A DNA stretch of 44,599 nt from Saccoglossus kowalevskii. Taxonomy: Eukaryota; Hemichordata; Enteropneusta; Harrimaniidae. How positions within the stretch are numbered: the first letter of the stretch is position 1; each line of letters begins with the position of its first letter. Of the stretch, positions 1 through 11,270 are shown piece by piece. The stretch is from contig NW_003147798.1 in the NCBI RefSeq assembly GCF_000003605.2, positions 10,581-55,179 on the forward strand, written 5' to 3'. Position numbers and translations under genes: made by a program. A model generated the notes under the pieces. The model saw only the letters and a program-made list of their open reading frames with translations, ran no database searches and had not been told where the DNA came from.

Positions 1-890
1 CCCAAAGTCACAGTAGAAGCACTTGAAACAGAGAAATTTATATCACGGGTTCGGGTTATGGCATGAGCAGCTTCACCCATATTTACTAGTGCAAGGGAGG
101 TGTATGACCAAACACACATTAAATAGTTTCTCACAAAAATGATTTAATATTTAACAACAAAAATTGCACACTGGCTAACAATACACAGAATAAATATCGG
201 CTAGCCTAAAGCAGCAATAAGTACGCACTAGTTTACTTAGTAAATTCAAAATATAAAATACTAAGTGCCCAGTCTAATTTCTCCTATCAGTAACAGCAAT
301 GCAATCAAAATTTGCAACTTACCACAAAGTCAGTAGTATAAAATTTAGCACTCGCCCTGTAATAAATAGGCCAAACATTAGAACAGTTAAACGAGTCTAC
401 ATAAGGTATTACCCAGAACAATACATTTTTAGTTCTGAATACACAAATATGTAACAAACGCAATTGTAATGCGGTTTATGCATCCCAAAGACTAAACGCA
501 CAAACCCGTACAACAACAAATTTAGCTGACATGGCCGAAAATGTAAAACAGAAAACTGAATAAAACAGTGAATAAATAACCGTCAATGAAAACGTCAGAA
601 CACACGAACAACGCTAAGTAGTCAGATTCATTGAATAATCAAGAGAAACTGGCTATAAAAGCAACGAGTGATTCATTGAATCTGTTCAATAAAAAACAAT
701 CCATACACAGAAATTACTAAGGCACCTTAGCTTATAGAATATATGGCATGCATTTTATCGAAATGGGTGCAGCCGAAGTTTGTATGGACACAGTGTACAA
801 GACTCACGTATCTCCAATAGCGGTTATGTCAGTCCTCGGAGGGGGGACTCACATTGAACTACACCAGACCAGGGTACATGATAAGGAGGA
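1..890. other. AT-rich stretch with no gene seen
   Basis: No reading frame of note is present. A short imperfect inverted repeat (about 621-633 against 672-684, core TTCATTGAATCTG) is the only structure I noticed. The last 100 bases could be the decayed upstream part of the retrotransposon relic that follows, but no LTR or primer-binding site was recognised. Confidence 0.4.
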
Positions 891-939
891 GCGGTTAAAA
901 GAAGTCCTCATGTAAAAATGCACAGGCTACGATAGACAA

Positions 940-2280
940 TAAAAAGATTGAGTTGTTGACCGAGGCAGTATCGATGAGTACCAAGATGATGGCGAATGTA
1001 CAGGAACAGATGGATAAGATGTGGGCTAGACAGTATGAAGTGGATTTGAGAATGCATAGAACACTGTGAACAGTATCAGTCATTCTATGGTGTTCCGCCA
1101 CACAACTCAACACAACCAGCTACAGCTTTAAATTCTGCTCAAATGATGGGTTCTACAACTACTGAACCTGTTGTACATGCACAGAGAGAACCTATGAGAT
1201 GTTACGGCTGTGGTGAGATTGGACACAGGGCCAGCCATTGTCCTTTGGCTCGAAAAGGAAGTGGACGTTCGGGCGGACAAGTAGTATTGTGGTGTGGTGA
1301 AATTCTCTGTGATGCTCTGAGACAAATGTTAAGGCGAGTACCACAGTTGAAACTCTGTCCAGGAGGGTTGCTAGGATACCCATTAACCAGGAGAGACATC
1401 CCTCAAAAGGAGGTTTTGCTATGTCTGCAGAGGAGAATACCGTATCTGATGAAGACTGATCCATGGAAGTGGATTGTGGGCATTGCTCCAAAAGAGACAA
1501 TGTTTGGGAAAACTTTTAAATGTCTTCTTGATTCTGGTTCTCAGGTGTCCACTATTGCGCATTTATGTTACATGGAGAATTTCAAGGACTGTCCCATGGA
1601 TCCCTTGCCGAGTGAGTTTGTGGTAACAGGAGCTGGAGGAGAGGTCCTTCCTTATATAGGATATGTTGAGCTTAGGTTGTCATTCCTATTGGAGCTATTC
1701 GACTCTTAGAAGAGTATGACACGGTGCTTTTGTATCTCCAGATAATGACTACAATGTAGACATACCCTTCAAAGTTGGGATGGATACTTTTCAAATATAT
1801 AACCATGGGAGGAAAAACAGTCAATCAACAGCAAATACACTCGATGCAGATGTTAGTAGTGGGACAACAGATATGTAGGCAAATAGAAGGTCGAGATAGA
1901 TTTGTGGGAAGTAAAAGCCGACTGGGTGAGCGTTAGTTCCCTATCCAAGGACGAAACGACCTGACACAGACCAGGTCATAATGGGTTGCTTGAAGGGAGG
2001 CACGCCTGGTGATGAATATATAGTTACTATTGAGCCTACCTCCGGAGATGTGTGGCAGTGAGTGCAAGTGCCAGTGTTCTGAAGTGATCACAAATGCCTG
2101 TGAAGGTCAGTAATACCACTGACACCAATATTTCTATCTGCCCAGGAGAGGTGTTGGGTGAGGCACATTCTGTCAGTTGGATAAAAAATCAGTTGTCACT
2201 ATCATTGACGTGACAAGTTTTGATTAATACTGATGTGGAGGTAATAGGAATACCAAATACATTTTAAGTGGTAAAAACCT
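940..2280 (+). pseudogene. Decayed Gypsy/Ty3-type retrotransposon gag-pol fragment
   Basis: This is a relic of an LTR-retrotransposon polyprotein, broken by frameshifts and stops. The longest open piece is 1143-1709. It carries a CCHC zinc knuckle (1200-1241; C-x2-C-x4-H-x4-C, CYGCGEIGHRASHC), the Gag nucleocapsid motif. Downstream is an aspartic protease active-site segment, LLDSGSQVS, with the DSG triplet at 1530-1538, followed by a PYIGYVEL-type stretch common in retroelement proteases. A frameshift near 1065 separates the knuckle from an upstream Gag-like coiled stretch, and the frame breaks again after 1709. Weaker similarity to the protease-RT linker (LGEAHS) is seen near 2150. I recognised no reverse transcriptase, integrase or LTRs. 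Zinc knuckle plus DSG protease in this order is typical of Ty3/Gypsy elements; the exact clade is not resolvable. It is certainly non-functional. Confidence 0.75.
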
Positions 2281-3067
2281 ACACAGATAGTAGCAGCGAT
2301 GAAAACAGGACCCACAGGGCAGAAAATGGAAGTTATTGTAAAGTCTGATCTAATCATTGACTGTATTCATGCTTGAAATTTTAGACCATTTGTCATGATA
2401 TCTAATATGCTCCAGTCATGGATCGCAATTGCCTGTGGTGATAAATAATTTCACCAGTACGAAATTGTTCAGATGTGACTAGGCATGAAAAATGCTGTAT
2501 TGAAACTAAGCTAAAAATTGGCAGAATTTGAGGACAAACATAGGCATAACCTATCACTGTCAATTGTATAGATTTTGATTTACCCTATCCAAGGGGCATC
2601 CGGGCACCGCTTGGCAACCACCAAGGTGAAAAGAAAGGCCAAAAACTGAACACTGTAGCAATATTTCCCCTATGTGTGCAACATATACAAATTTGGTTGC
2701 TCAGGATTACTTCAAAGTTGAGTTTGTGATGTTTTCTTGACGTTAGCTTTTTCATCGGCTCTTTGACCGGCGTTCCACAACAGCTCGTGCAGAACCCATA
2801 GAAATACATGGTACAGTAGTGCGTGTCTTAGCAACATAGAGCATTCCGCCTCAAGAATACCAATGCGAGTTATGCAATATTTTGAAGCAAGACCATGAAT
2901 TGTTTTTAAACGTGAATACTGATCTAAGGAGGTGCATCATTGTGCAACAAACCTTGAAAATGAAAACAAACCATAAAGAGGCCTTATCAAAGAATTCTAG
3001 TTCCTGCATTACATGAAAAGATGAAACCAACAGACCCGGACTGATCGGCACTGATTCGGGGGGGGGG
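2281..3067. other. Unassigned stretch between Gypsy relic and palindrome
   Basis: No convincing gene. It may contain further unrecognisable retrotransposon remains. A G homopolymer (about 3057-3068) abuts the palindrome that follows. Confidence 0.35.
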
Positions 3068-3188
3068 GTCGATTCGTCCCAATTCACATTCGTCCCAAGT
3101 CGATTCGTCCCACAAGTCGATTCGCCTTAAGTCGATTCGACTTGTGGAACGAATGTGTTGGGACGAATGTGAATTGGGACGAATTGAC
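3068..3188. repeat. Near-perfect 121-bp palindrome (snap-back repeat)
   Basis: The 30-base arm at 3068-3097 matches the reverse complement of 3159-3188 at 29 of 30 positions. The inner parts also pair, with a few mismatches, so almost the whole segment can fold into one hairpin. The arms are built from a recurring short word, ATTCGTCCCA, seen several times with spacers such as AGTCG. No coding sense on either strand. It is probably a MITE-like or foldback element; its family is unknown to me. Confidence 0.8.
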
Positions 3189-3735
3189 TGTGAATCCTGA
3201 TTCTGTGCAGGATTGCGGTTTGGATGACATGCATCATGGATTGGAAAATGTATGGGACCTTTAGAAGGACTTCACAAGATCTGCGTCAACTGTATGGAAC
3301 CCACGCCAGTGATTATTGTGTCATTATTCTGGGATGATTAATTGCAAACCTGCCCAAGAACCTACAGAATTTCTACTGGTATGACCAACTGCTGTGGTTG
3401 ATACAGACGTTTAACTCAAGAGAACTCTTGTGCTAATATCCCTGCTTTGGATTGTTGGCTTGGCATTTATTCGGTGTGGAATTTCCATGCAATACACCCT
3501 GACTTGGAAAATGTTACATGCCTTGAATGGGGCTGTGTGAAATACACACCAAACTACAAGGAACCTTAGTGTGGACGAATCAACCAAGTGTGGATTCCAT
3601 GTGAGCTGTCAGGGGTTTCATGTATGCAGGTTTGGCAACACAATATTTACATTCATTGACACATTCCTGGCTTAGTAGATTTCTGTGTCTTAGTAGATTG
3701 CTAATTTAAGATGAAGCTAATTTAACAGAAAGTCT
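3189..3735. other. Unassigned non-coding stretch
   Basis: No open frame of useful length and no repeat structure that I can identify. Confidence 0.35.
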
Positions 3736-4480
3736 CACAATAAGATTGTTCTTGCCCTAAGCTATTCAAAATTATTCATACAAAAAGCTCAGAACTATTA
3801 AGAGCATTGGGTACTCATTAAAATTAATTCCAAATTTGAGATTAGCCTTTCAAACAAGAAGCTTGGGTAACTATTAAAGTATATGAAGCCAAATCTAATT
3901 AGCTTGTTGCATTGTATTGAGTACCAAGATTCATTGAAATAAATTTGTAAGTACTTGAGATATTGATGGAAAAGCTGTAACTAGACTACCCGGTTATTAT
4001 TATGCAAATCTAGTAATAAATATGCGCAGATTATAATGTAAAACTAATAAGGTCTGCAATGTCATAAACCATCTATGTACCAAGATTCGTAGAAATATGA
4101 TTAGAAAAAAAAATATGAATTATGATCCAAATTAGGAAATTAAAATGAAAATATTTTAACCCAAAACTGAGCACATCTGTGCATTCAAATACATACAAGT
4201 TTCATTGAAATGGAATAATTGGTACTTGAGACAAAGCCAGAATTTGATTAATCATGTTAGGTAATTAGTATGCATGGGTTTTTGCCCAAAACGAATCGAA
4301 TCTGTGCATTAGTCTAGAGCATATATGCATAAAATTTCATTAAAAACCAACATATAGTTCTCGAGATATCAATGGAATATACACACACACGCACACACAT
4401 ACATACAGATGCACTAACTGCAAAGTCAAAAATATGAGAATTGAATATATATTTGTTTGAAATAAATAAATCTGACAGAG
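3736..4480. repeat. Diverged tandem-like repeats with TTCATTGAAAT motif
   Basis: A loosely periodic, AT-rich array. The phrase accaag(a/t)ttcattgaaat, or a decayed form, recurs near 3925, 4078, 4193 and 4325, so spacing is roughly 115-150 bases. It is usually followed by a phrase like gtacttgagatat. A similar unit occurs at 6222-6460. The array ends in a short CA-rich microsatellite (about 4381-4410). These are old copies of an interspersed or satellite-like repeat, not coding. Confidence 0.5.
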
Positions 4481-5114
4481 GTTCACTAAAGGTACCAATA
4501 TACAAGGTACCGGTATTAAAGTAATAGGTGTGGTACTATTCAAGAAGTTAAAAATAGCATTTTTTTTTTAAATATTGAAAATATTACCACAAAATGACAA
4601 ACAAATCTGAAAGAACCCCATACAAGGTATCTACATATCAAATATCAAAGCAAATAATTTGGTAATTTTCTCGAAGAAGTCACATCAACTGAAGTGATAC
4701 AGGAAGCGAATCTTTTCTGATACTCCCTTACACAAACTAAAATTAAAACATTTATTATTAAAACTAGGTTTGGCTTTTATTGGTAACTACTTGTACTATG
4801 ATATTATAACAAACACTCTAAGTGTCCACATAAAACGTAGAACTGAATAAATACATTATTTTAAGAATTAAGCACAGTAATAATATAGACCAGTGGTATA
4901 CCCTACCACAGACATGGTGCAAAATAGTTATACTTTCGTCAGACGGGATTACAATCTGAATGTGAATGGGGGATTGAAACATTGCTCACAATAAAGTTGT
5001 CTCTTTATATTTTCATCATGTGGTAGCATTGTCATAAACATTTCAGCTCAAGAAGGAGAATTTACAATCATTCAAAAAAAGTTATTAATATCATTTTTCT
5101 TCCCATGTTCAGTC
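4481..5114. other. 3' flank / probable 3' UTR region of vWA gene
   Basis: Lies downstream of the stop codon of the minus-strand vWA gene. On the minus strand AATAAA-type hexamers occur at 4756-4751 and 4781-4776, plausible polyadenylation signals, which would give a 3' UTR of about 330-360 bases. No other gene seen. Confidence 0.35.
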
Positions 5115-5688
5115 CTAGAAGTCCTCAGTCCCCCAGTCCTCTTCCTTTACATGTACCCACCCATTCATAGAATCAGATGTGGCGTTCTCATTCATAGCGT
5201 CTGACTTCTCACACAAGGCACCATCTATATCATTCACAGAAGCTGACTGGTCCTCCTTAGTTGCGTCATTTTTCATCTGTGTTGATTCGTTTTCATCCCC
5301 CTTAACTTTATCAATTTTTATTCCATCAGTGTCTTCATCCTCCTTATATTCACCATTGTCTAACTCATCATGATTCTCAACAGCGGTTATGTCACTGTCT
5401 GTTTTCCTAAATGCACACAGGATACCCTGAACTTTTACTTTCTCTTTCATAATAGATACCTGTTCATCAAAACTGACCATGTCTTGGGTGGAGAAAATCC
5501 CGAGGAGATTGTCCAATTTCGACAAATCTGGCCTGTTAGAGTCAAGTTTGAACTGAAGCGCACTAATACCCAAGTTCTTCAATGCAGTTATCATTGATCC
5601 CTGGCTGTGCTGGCTGGATAAAAATGAGACAAACACCAACTTAGCAGGATACACCTCCTCTTGATACTTCTTGAACAGTGGTGCAAAC
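5115..5688 (-). CDS. vWA gene coding exon 8 (end of vWA, acidic tail, stop)
   Basis: Encodes residues 512-702. The first about 60 residues finish the vWA fold (AKLVFVSFLSS and onward). The rest is an acidic D/E/K/N-rich, probably disordered tail ending WVHVKEEDWGTEDF, with the stop codon at 5117-5115. Confidence 0.9.
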
Positions 5689-8600
5689 CTATGATTTAAA
5701 ATAAAAAACAAACAAATAGCTTACACAATTTATTTACAGTTACTAAGTTCATCCGCTATTAGTACAAGTACTGTAAAATGACTAATTTTCACTGGGTTTA
5801 AATTTTGCTGATTTACCATTTCAGGCATATTCAGTGGGTTTTAAATTCATGGTTTTATCATTTAGATAATGTGTTCCATGCTCAATTTTACATATTCACT
5901 GGGTTTTAATTTAGCACATTTTCCAGTCAGCGAAATAAGCAAAATTAAAACCTAGTGAATAATTAATCCTTTTACAGTACATAACAGGTGTTATGAAAGC
6001 AAAAAAGAACATTATGCATAGATGATAATTGAGATTCATGAAAGAAATATAAAATATATATAATAGTTAATTAAAAATTAGTCTATTTAATGAGAAGTCT
6101 GTCAGCTGATGTAGCTTTTTGAGGTGCACAAATGTGAGGCAATCAGAGCCACATAATTTAAGTTGACAGACAACTGTAAAAATACCAACAAAAATAAAAA
6201 AGAAATGATTGTATATTGTGCTGAAGATTGTCTAATTATTATGCAAATTATGTAATTAATATGTATGAATTAAATGCCAAACTAAGGTTTGCAGATCATA
6301 GCAATGCATCTATGTGTACCAAGTGACTCTTGAAATCATTCAGTCTACAGCGACACAATGGCTAATTTATACAAATTAATTCATTAATATGCATGGTTGG
6401 CAACCAAAATTAATCAGGTCTGAGGATTCACCCACAGCATATTTGTACCGTGTTCTAATTTGCACTATGGTGCATACACACCCACACTATATTGTATACT
6501 CTATGAAGGATTTGCTACGCTAAAACTCACCGGTATCCATCACAGGATGTGTTTTCACATTCATCAGTCACAATCACAAAAGTTTTAACAACCTCTTTCT
6601 TGTCATAGAATGGTTTCAATGCAGCAGCAGGTGCTGTCATGTGATCGGTTTTCACTGTAACTGCAAGTTCCAATGCCTGGAAAAAAAAAAAACCAATGTT
6701 GGTAAAGTGATACTTGATGCAATAGGTGATTTTTTGTTCACTGCAAAATCTTGCGTATTGCATGAAAGACGCTAACCGCAAAAAAAAACTTTTAATTTTT
6801 ATTTGTATAGCTCAATGTCAGTGCCAATTTTTGAAAGGAGAATATTGAGTTAAGAAATCCTAACCTACTCTTATCAAAATTCATAAACAAATGTGTATAG
6901 CACATTATTGGGTGTGCAAATATCCCTGAAAGTATTTGTCAAATCCCCTGAAATGTATTTTTGACTTTACTATAGTGCTATGAGCTTTGCCCTGATTTTA
7001 CAATTTGATTCTATGCATAACACTGGATTGTGCAATGAATGGAAAATAGTCTATTACAGAACAAAGTGCAAAATAAGACTCTAGTTCTAGCAGATTAAAA
7101 CCTGAAGACAAAATTAGTAAACAAATCACTAAACCCTCTGAAGCAAGCCTGTATTTTTCTATAATTGTTATGGTAATTATGGATTGCCGACAGATGAAAA
7201 AATGAAACATATGAAAAAATGAATCAAATTTAATTTGTGAATAGACAAATCCCAACTAGAATAAATTCAGTTCTGCATGATGAAGATAATAATGGAAGTT
7301 AGTTACCTGGGTAACAGACTCTGGCAGGAAAGGTGGCTTGACAAGATATGTATTGAAGAACACCAATTGCGCATGAGCAATTGCCGATAACAAACTAGCT
7401 ATGATAGTGCTGGTACGGATTGCAACATTCATGGATGGTGAGGCATCACCAATCACAACAACCGGTGTTTCTAACGGTACACTGGAATAAAAACATACAC
7501 AGGTTACTACAAATAAGTAAGTACTAAACATTTTCATTTCATTTTATCAAATTTTAGAAAGAGCATATTCCCAACAATTGGCAAATTTGACAAATTTGTG
7601 TTACAAGCCTTTGACAAGTCAAATACATGTGTATCGTAATAAATTGTATTTCGCAAAATGTCTGCGTCAGAAGTTTCTCGTCAACTGCCAAACATCACTG
7701 AGAAGTATCGTGGGCTCTGCTGTGATTGATATTTCAGTATTCTGACTGTCTTAGAGGTTACCGAATGACACGCAGAATTATATGTTCAACTATCAATGAT
7801 AGAATATATTACCAAATCAAAAACAATGCAAAGTTGTTTCCATTAAGATACACCTTAGACTCTTGAGTTGTTTCCAGTATCGAATCTACAAGCCGAGTAC
7901 TGGAATCACCCCAGTGTAATATGCATCATACGACTTAGCATACAGCCCCCACTTTTTGAGAATTTCCATTTCTGGGTTCACATTCGGCTAAGCACCGATC
8001 CCTTCCAAAATGTTCCAAATTTGACAGTCTAGTCATAAATCCTGGTCGTTGAGCATGGTTTGACTTTTCCCAAATACTGGTAATCAAATTGATGTACAGC
8101 GTTGATTTTGACTGCTATGGATATCGTGGGAATGTGTAGCCAAGGTAACCGTCCGTGAATTATGGCATTAACAAAGACCTGTTAACAACCATGAAAGGTG
8201 ATAAATACTTCATTCCATATTCAGTTTACCTATCAAAAAATTGCTAATTAACCTTTTTTTTAAAAAAAAATTATGCCCTTTTTTTGCCAAAATCAATTCA
8301 AACAAATTGCACTTTGACATCGGTAATTCACTTTCGCATTGTGTTACAAGAATGCCTTTGGGAATTCTTGGAGAATTGCATTGGTAAATACCACTCACAG
8401 TTGTTCATCACATGCTCTGTAATTAGGAATCTATTACTAGAAAGGTGATACATGTATTTGAAGTATCCTAACCCTGTTTGACATTGGTCATAATCTCAGA
8501 CGCATTGATCTTATTTGACAACATTTCTGATTGCAGCCAAAGGTGGAGTTTAATGTTCAGTTGGTCTCTGAGATTATTTCTACATAGGACCTGAATTTGC

Positions 8601-11239
8601 ACAAATTGTGGAAATTATGTATTAAATATTCCACTTTTAATGACAGGCCACATCTGAATGTTTTTCAGTTTAGCATCTGCTTATGTGATCCAATTTCATT
8701 GGCTAACACATTTTAGTGATGTTCCAGCACTCATCAATTCATCTCTGTTGATTTGAATGAATGTACCACCAGATAAACAAATCATTAATAGCTAATGATT
8801 ATTTAAACTCACCTGATGTTTCTAAGCATCTTTTCAGCGATTGGAACCAATAGATGATAGAAGGGGGCTTTGTTCAGCGATTCCTCAGTGGCTGTACTGC
8901 CTGTGCTGAATCCACTGCCATTTGATGAAGACCCGGGTTTGTCTATATTCTCTCTCATGATCTTTAGAGTCAGTAGTCTTTCCATTAATTTACCATATGG
9001 TAGAGTGACAGCATCTCCACGCTCCATTCTCTTCATAATCACCTGATCTACAGCCTCACATGCCAACTCCTCATAGTACCTGTGAAGGAGAACATAACAT
9101 AGACCAACAAAAATTAAACTTTCTGAATAAAATTTAAATATTATGCCATGTGCAATCATTTTTTGTTAGGAGAATTGTGATCTCGTTTCCTGTATACAGT
9201 ATATACCTTTTCTTTCTCGTGGAAACAATGGAATTTAGCGTTCCATAAAAAAACTATATCATATTTGCACAATTGTAAGCAAATTAGCATATAAACCAAA
9301 AATCACATTTAATATATATAATACATCATTAAAATATTAATTATTTTGAGCACAAAAACTTTAAAATACATACTGTAGAATACTTTATTTTCGCTTGGAA
9401 TTTATTTTCGCTATTTTCGCTGAAGGGATGATTCCGGGAAAATAAAATCCAGCGAATATACTTTTTTTCCAATATTTCACATTAAACTCATCAAAAATCA
9501 GTGAAAATAAATTCCATAAAAAATGCCCAAAAAGCCTTTTCAGCAAAAATTAATTCCAGCGAAAATAAAGTATTCCATAGTACATTACTAATAGAGCAAA
9601 TACAAAATTTGCATTTGTGGTAAATGTATTTGCACTCTTCCAACAATCAAAATTTTTCAAGAAATACAGAGTAATAATTTTAGCTGGAATTAATTTTCGC
9701 TGAAATGACATTTTTGGTGTTTTGTATGGGATTTATTTTCACTGGTTTTTGATGAGTTAAATTTAAAATATAGAAAAAATGGTATATTCGCTGGATTTTA
9801 TTTTCACTGAATCATGGCTCAGCGAAAATAGTGAAAGTAAATTCCAAGCAAAAAATATTTTACAGTATAAAAGTTACCCACTCACCATAGTAAAGTGTCT
9901 AATTTATCTTCGTAACTAGCGATACGGGCCTTGCTGACATCATCAAGGTGGTTATTCAGCTCTTTCAGATGGGCGTACGGTACATCATGACCTTTGACCA
10001 GCTCATTGACATTCTCTGCATTCAGGTGGCCGCAGCTTTTAACCATAGAGCCATCGGGAGCTGCATCACCATAGCAGTATCGAAGGAACCACGGCAGATT
10101 TGGAAAATCCTTGAAAAGATTAAAATACATACATTAACCATTACACCAAACGTTAGGTTTAGAAAGTCACCTAAGAAACAGTATCCTCTGCATTGTATTC
10201 GATTTATAGAATCCTACCTTTTCTGGGTTGAAGTGACACACATCAGCCAGTCTTCTCCATGGCTCTTTAGGGAGGTGAAGAGCATAAAACTCTAACTGAT
10301 CAGCTGGCAGCGTTCTCACCCATCGCCTCACATGTCTTGCCACTGCCCCACTGACTGAACCATGCTTAGGCTTAACTGAATTCAAATTGTCTATGTTCGA
10401 TTTGAGTGGTCCAAGTGTCTTGCGCTTCACCTTTCCCTGCATTTCCAGTCGACGTAGTTTCTTTTCATACTCTCGCATTCTACGCCCTGAGTCCAGCAGT
10501 GTCAGCGCCTTGAGAACCTCCACCAAACCAAATAGTTCAGGCTGGGAAAGAAAAACTTGAACCATTTCATGGTCTTTTCGAGCCCATGCTGAAGCTAGTG
10601 CTCTGATTCGAGATCCTAGATGTGAAATGACATAAAAATAAATCATAGGAAATCATCTTTTAAGATCAGATATTCCAGTATGTATGCTTATCATGCGCAT
10701 ATATAGAGCCAGTCCGCCATATTAGATCAGAATTAGTACAGGCAGACATCAGAAGGAATCTCATAATCTCTCAGACACGTGTACATCACAGCACAACACT
10801 ACGTTGCCTACCTTGCAGTGCTTCCACACCATTTTCTCCCAAAACCGCCAGGGTTGCCAGGTAACCATCTCTGTCTCTCACTTGGGCATCATAATGCTGA
10901 TCAGTGGTGCTGACTAGCACAAATAAATCTTGAACGTTGGACCCCTATATCAAGGTAAAATAAACAGAAGAGATATTGTAATCCCAGGATGTACCGGTAC
11001 CNNNNNNNNNNNNNNNNNNNNNNNNNNNNNNNNNNNNNNNNNNNNNNNNNNAAGGTAAAATAAACAGAAGAGATATTGTAATCCCAGGATGTACCGGTAC
11101 CCACAATGCATTTGTTATCCACAAAATAATTTATGTGGGCATAGAATAAGATTGTTGGTAATCTGCATATTTATAAATAGACATGCATGTGACTTACTTT
11201 TTAACCCATTTATCTCCACAAAATGCTAGTGGAACAGTT

Positions 11240-11270
<31 letters not shown>

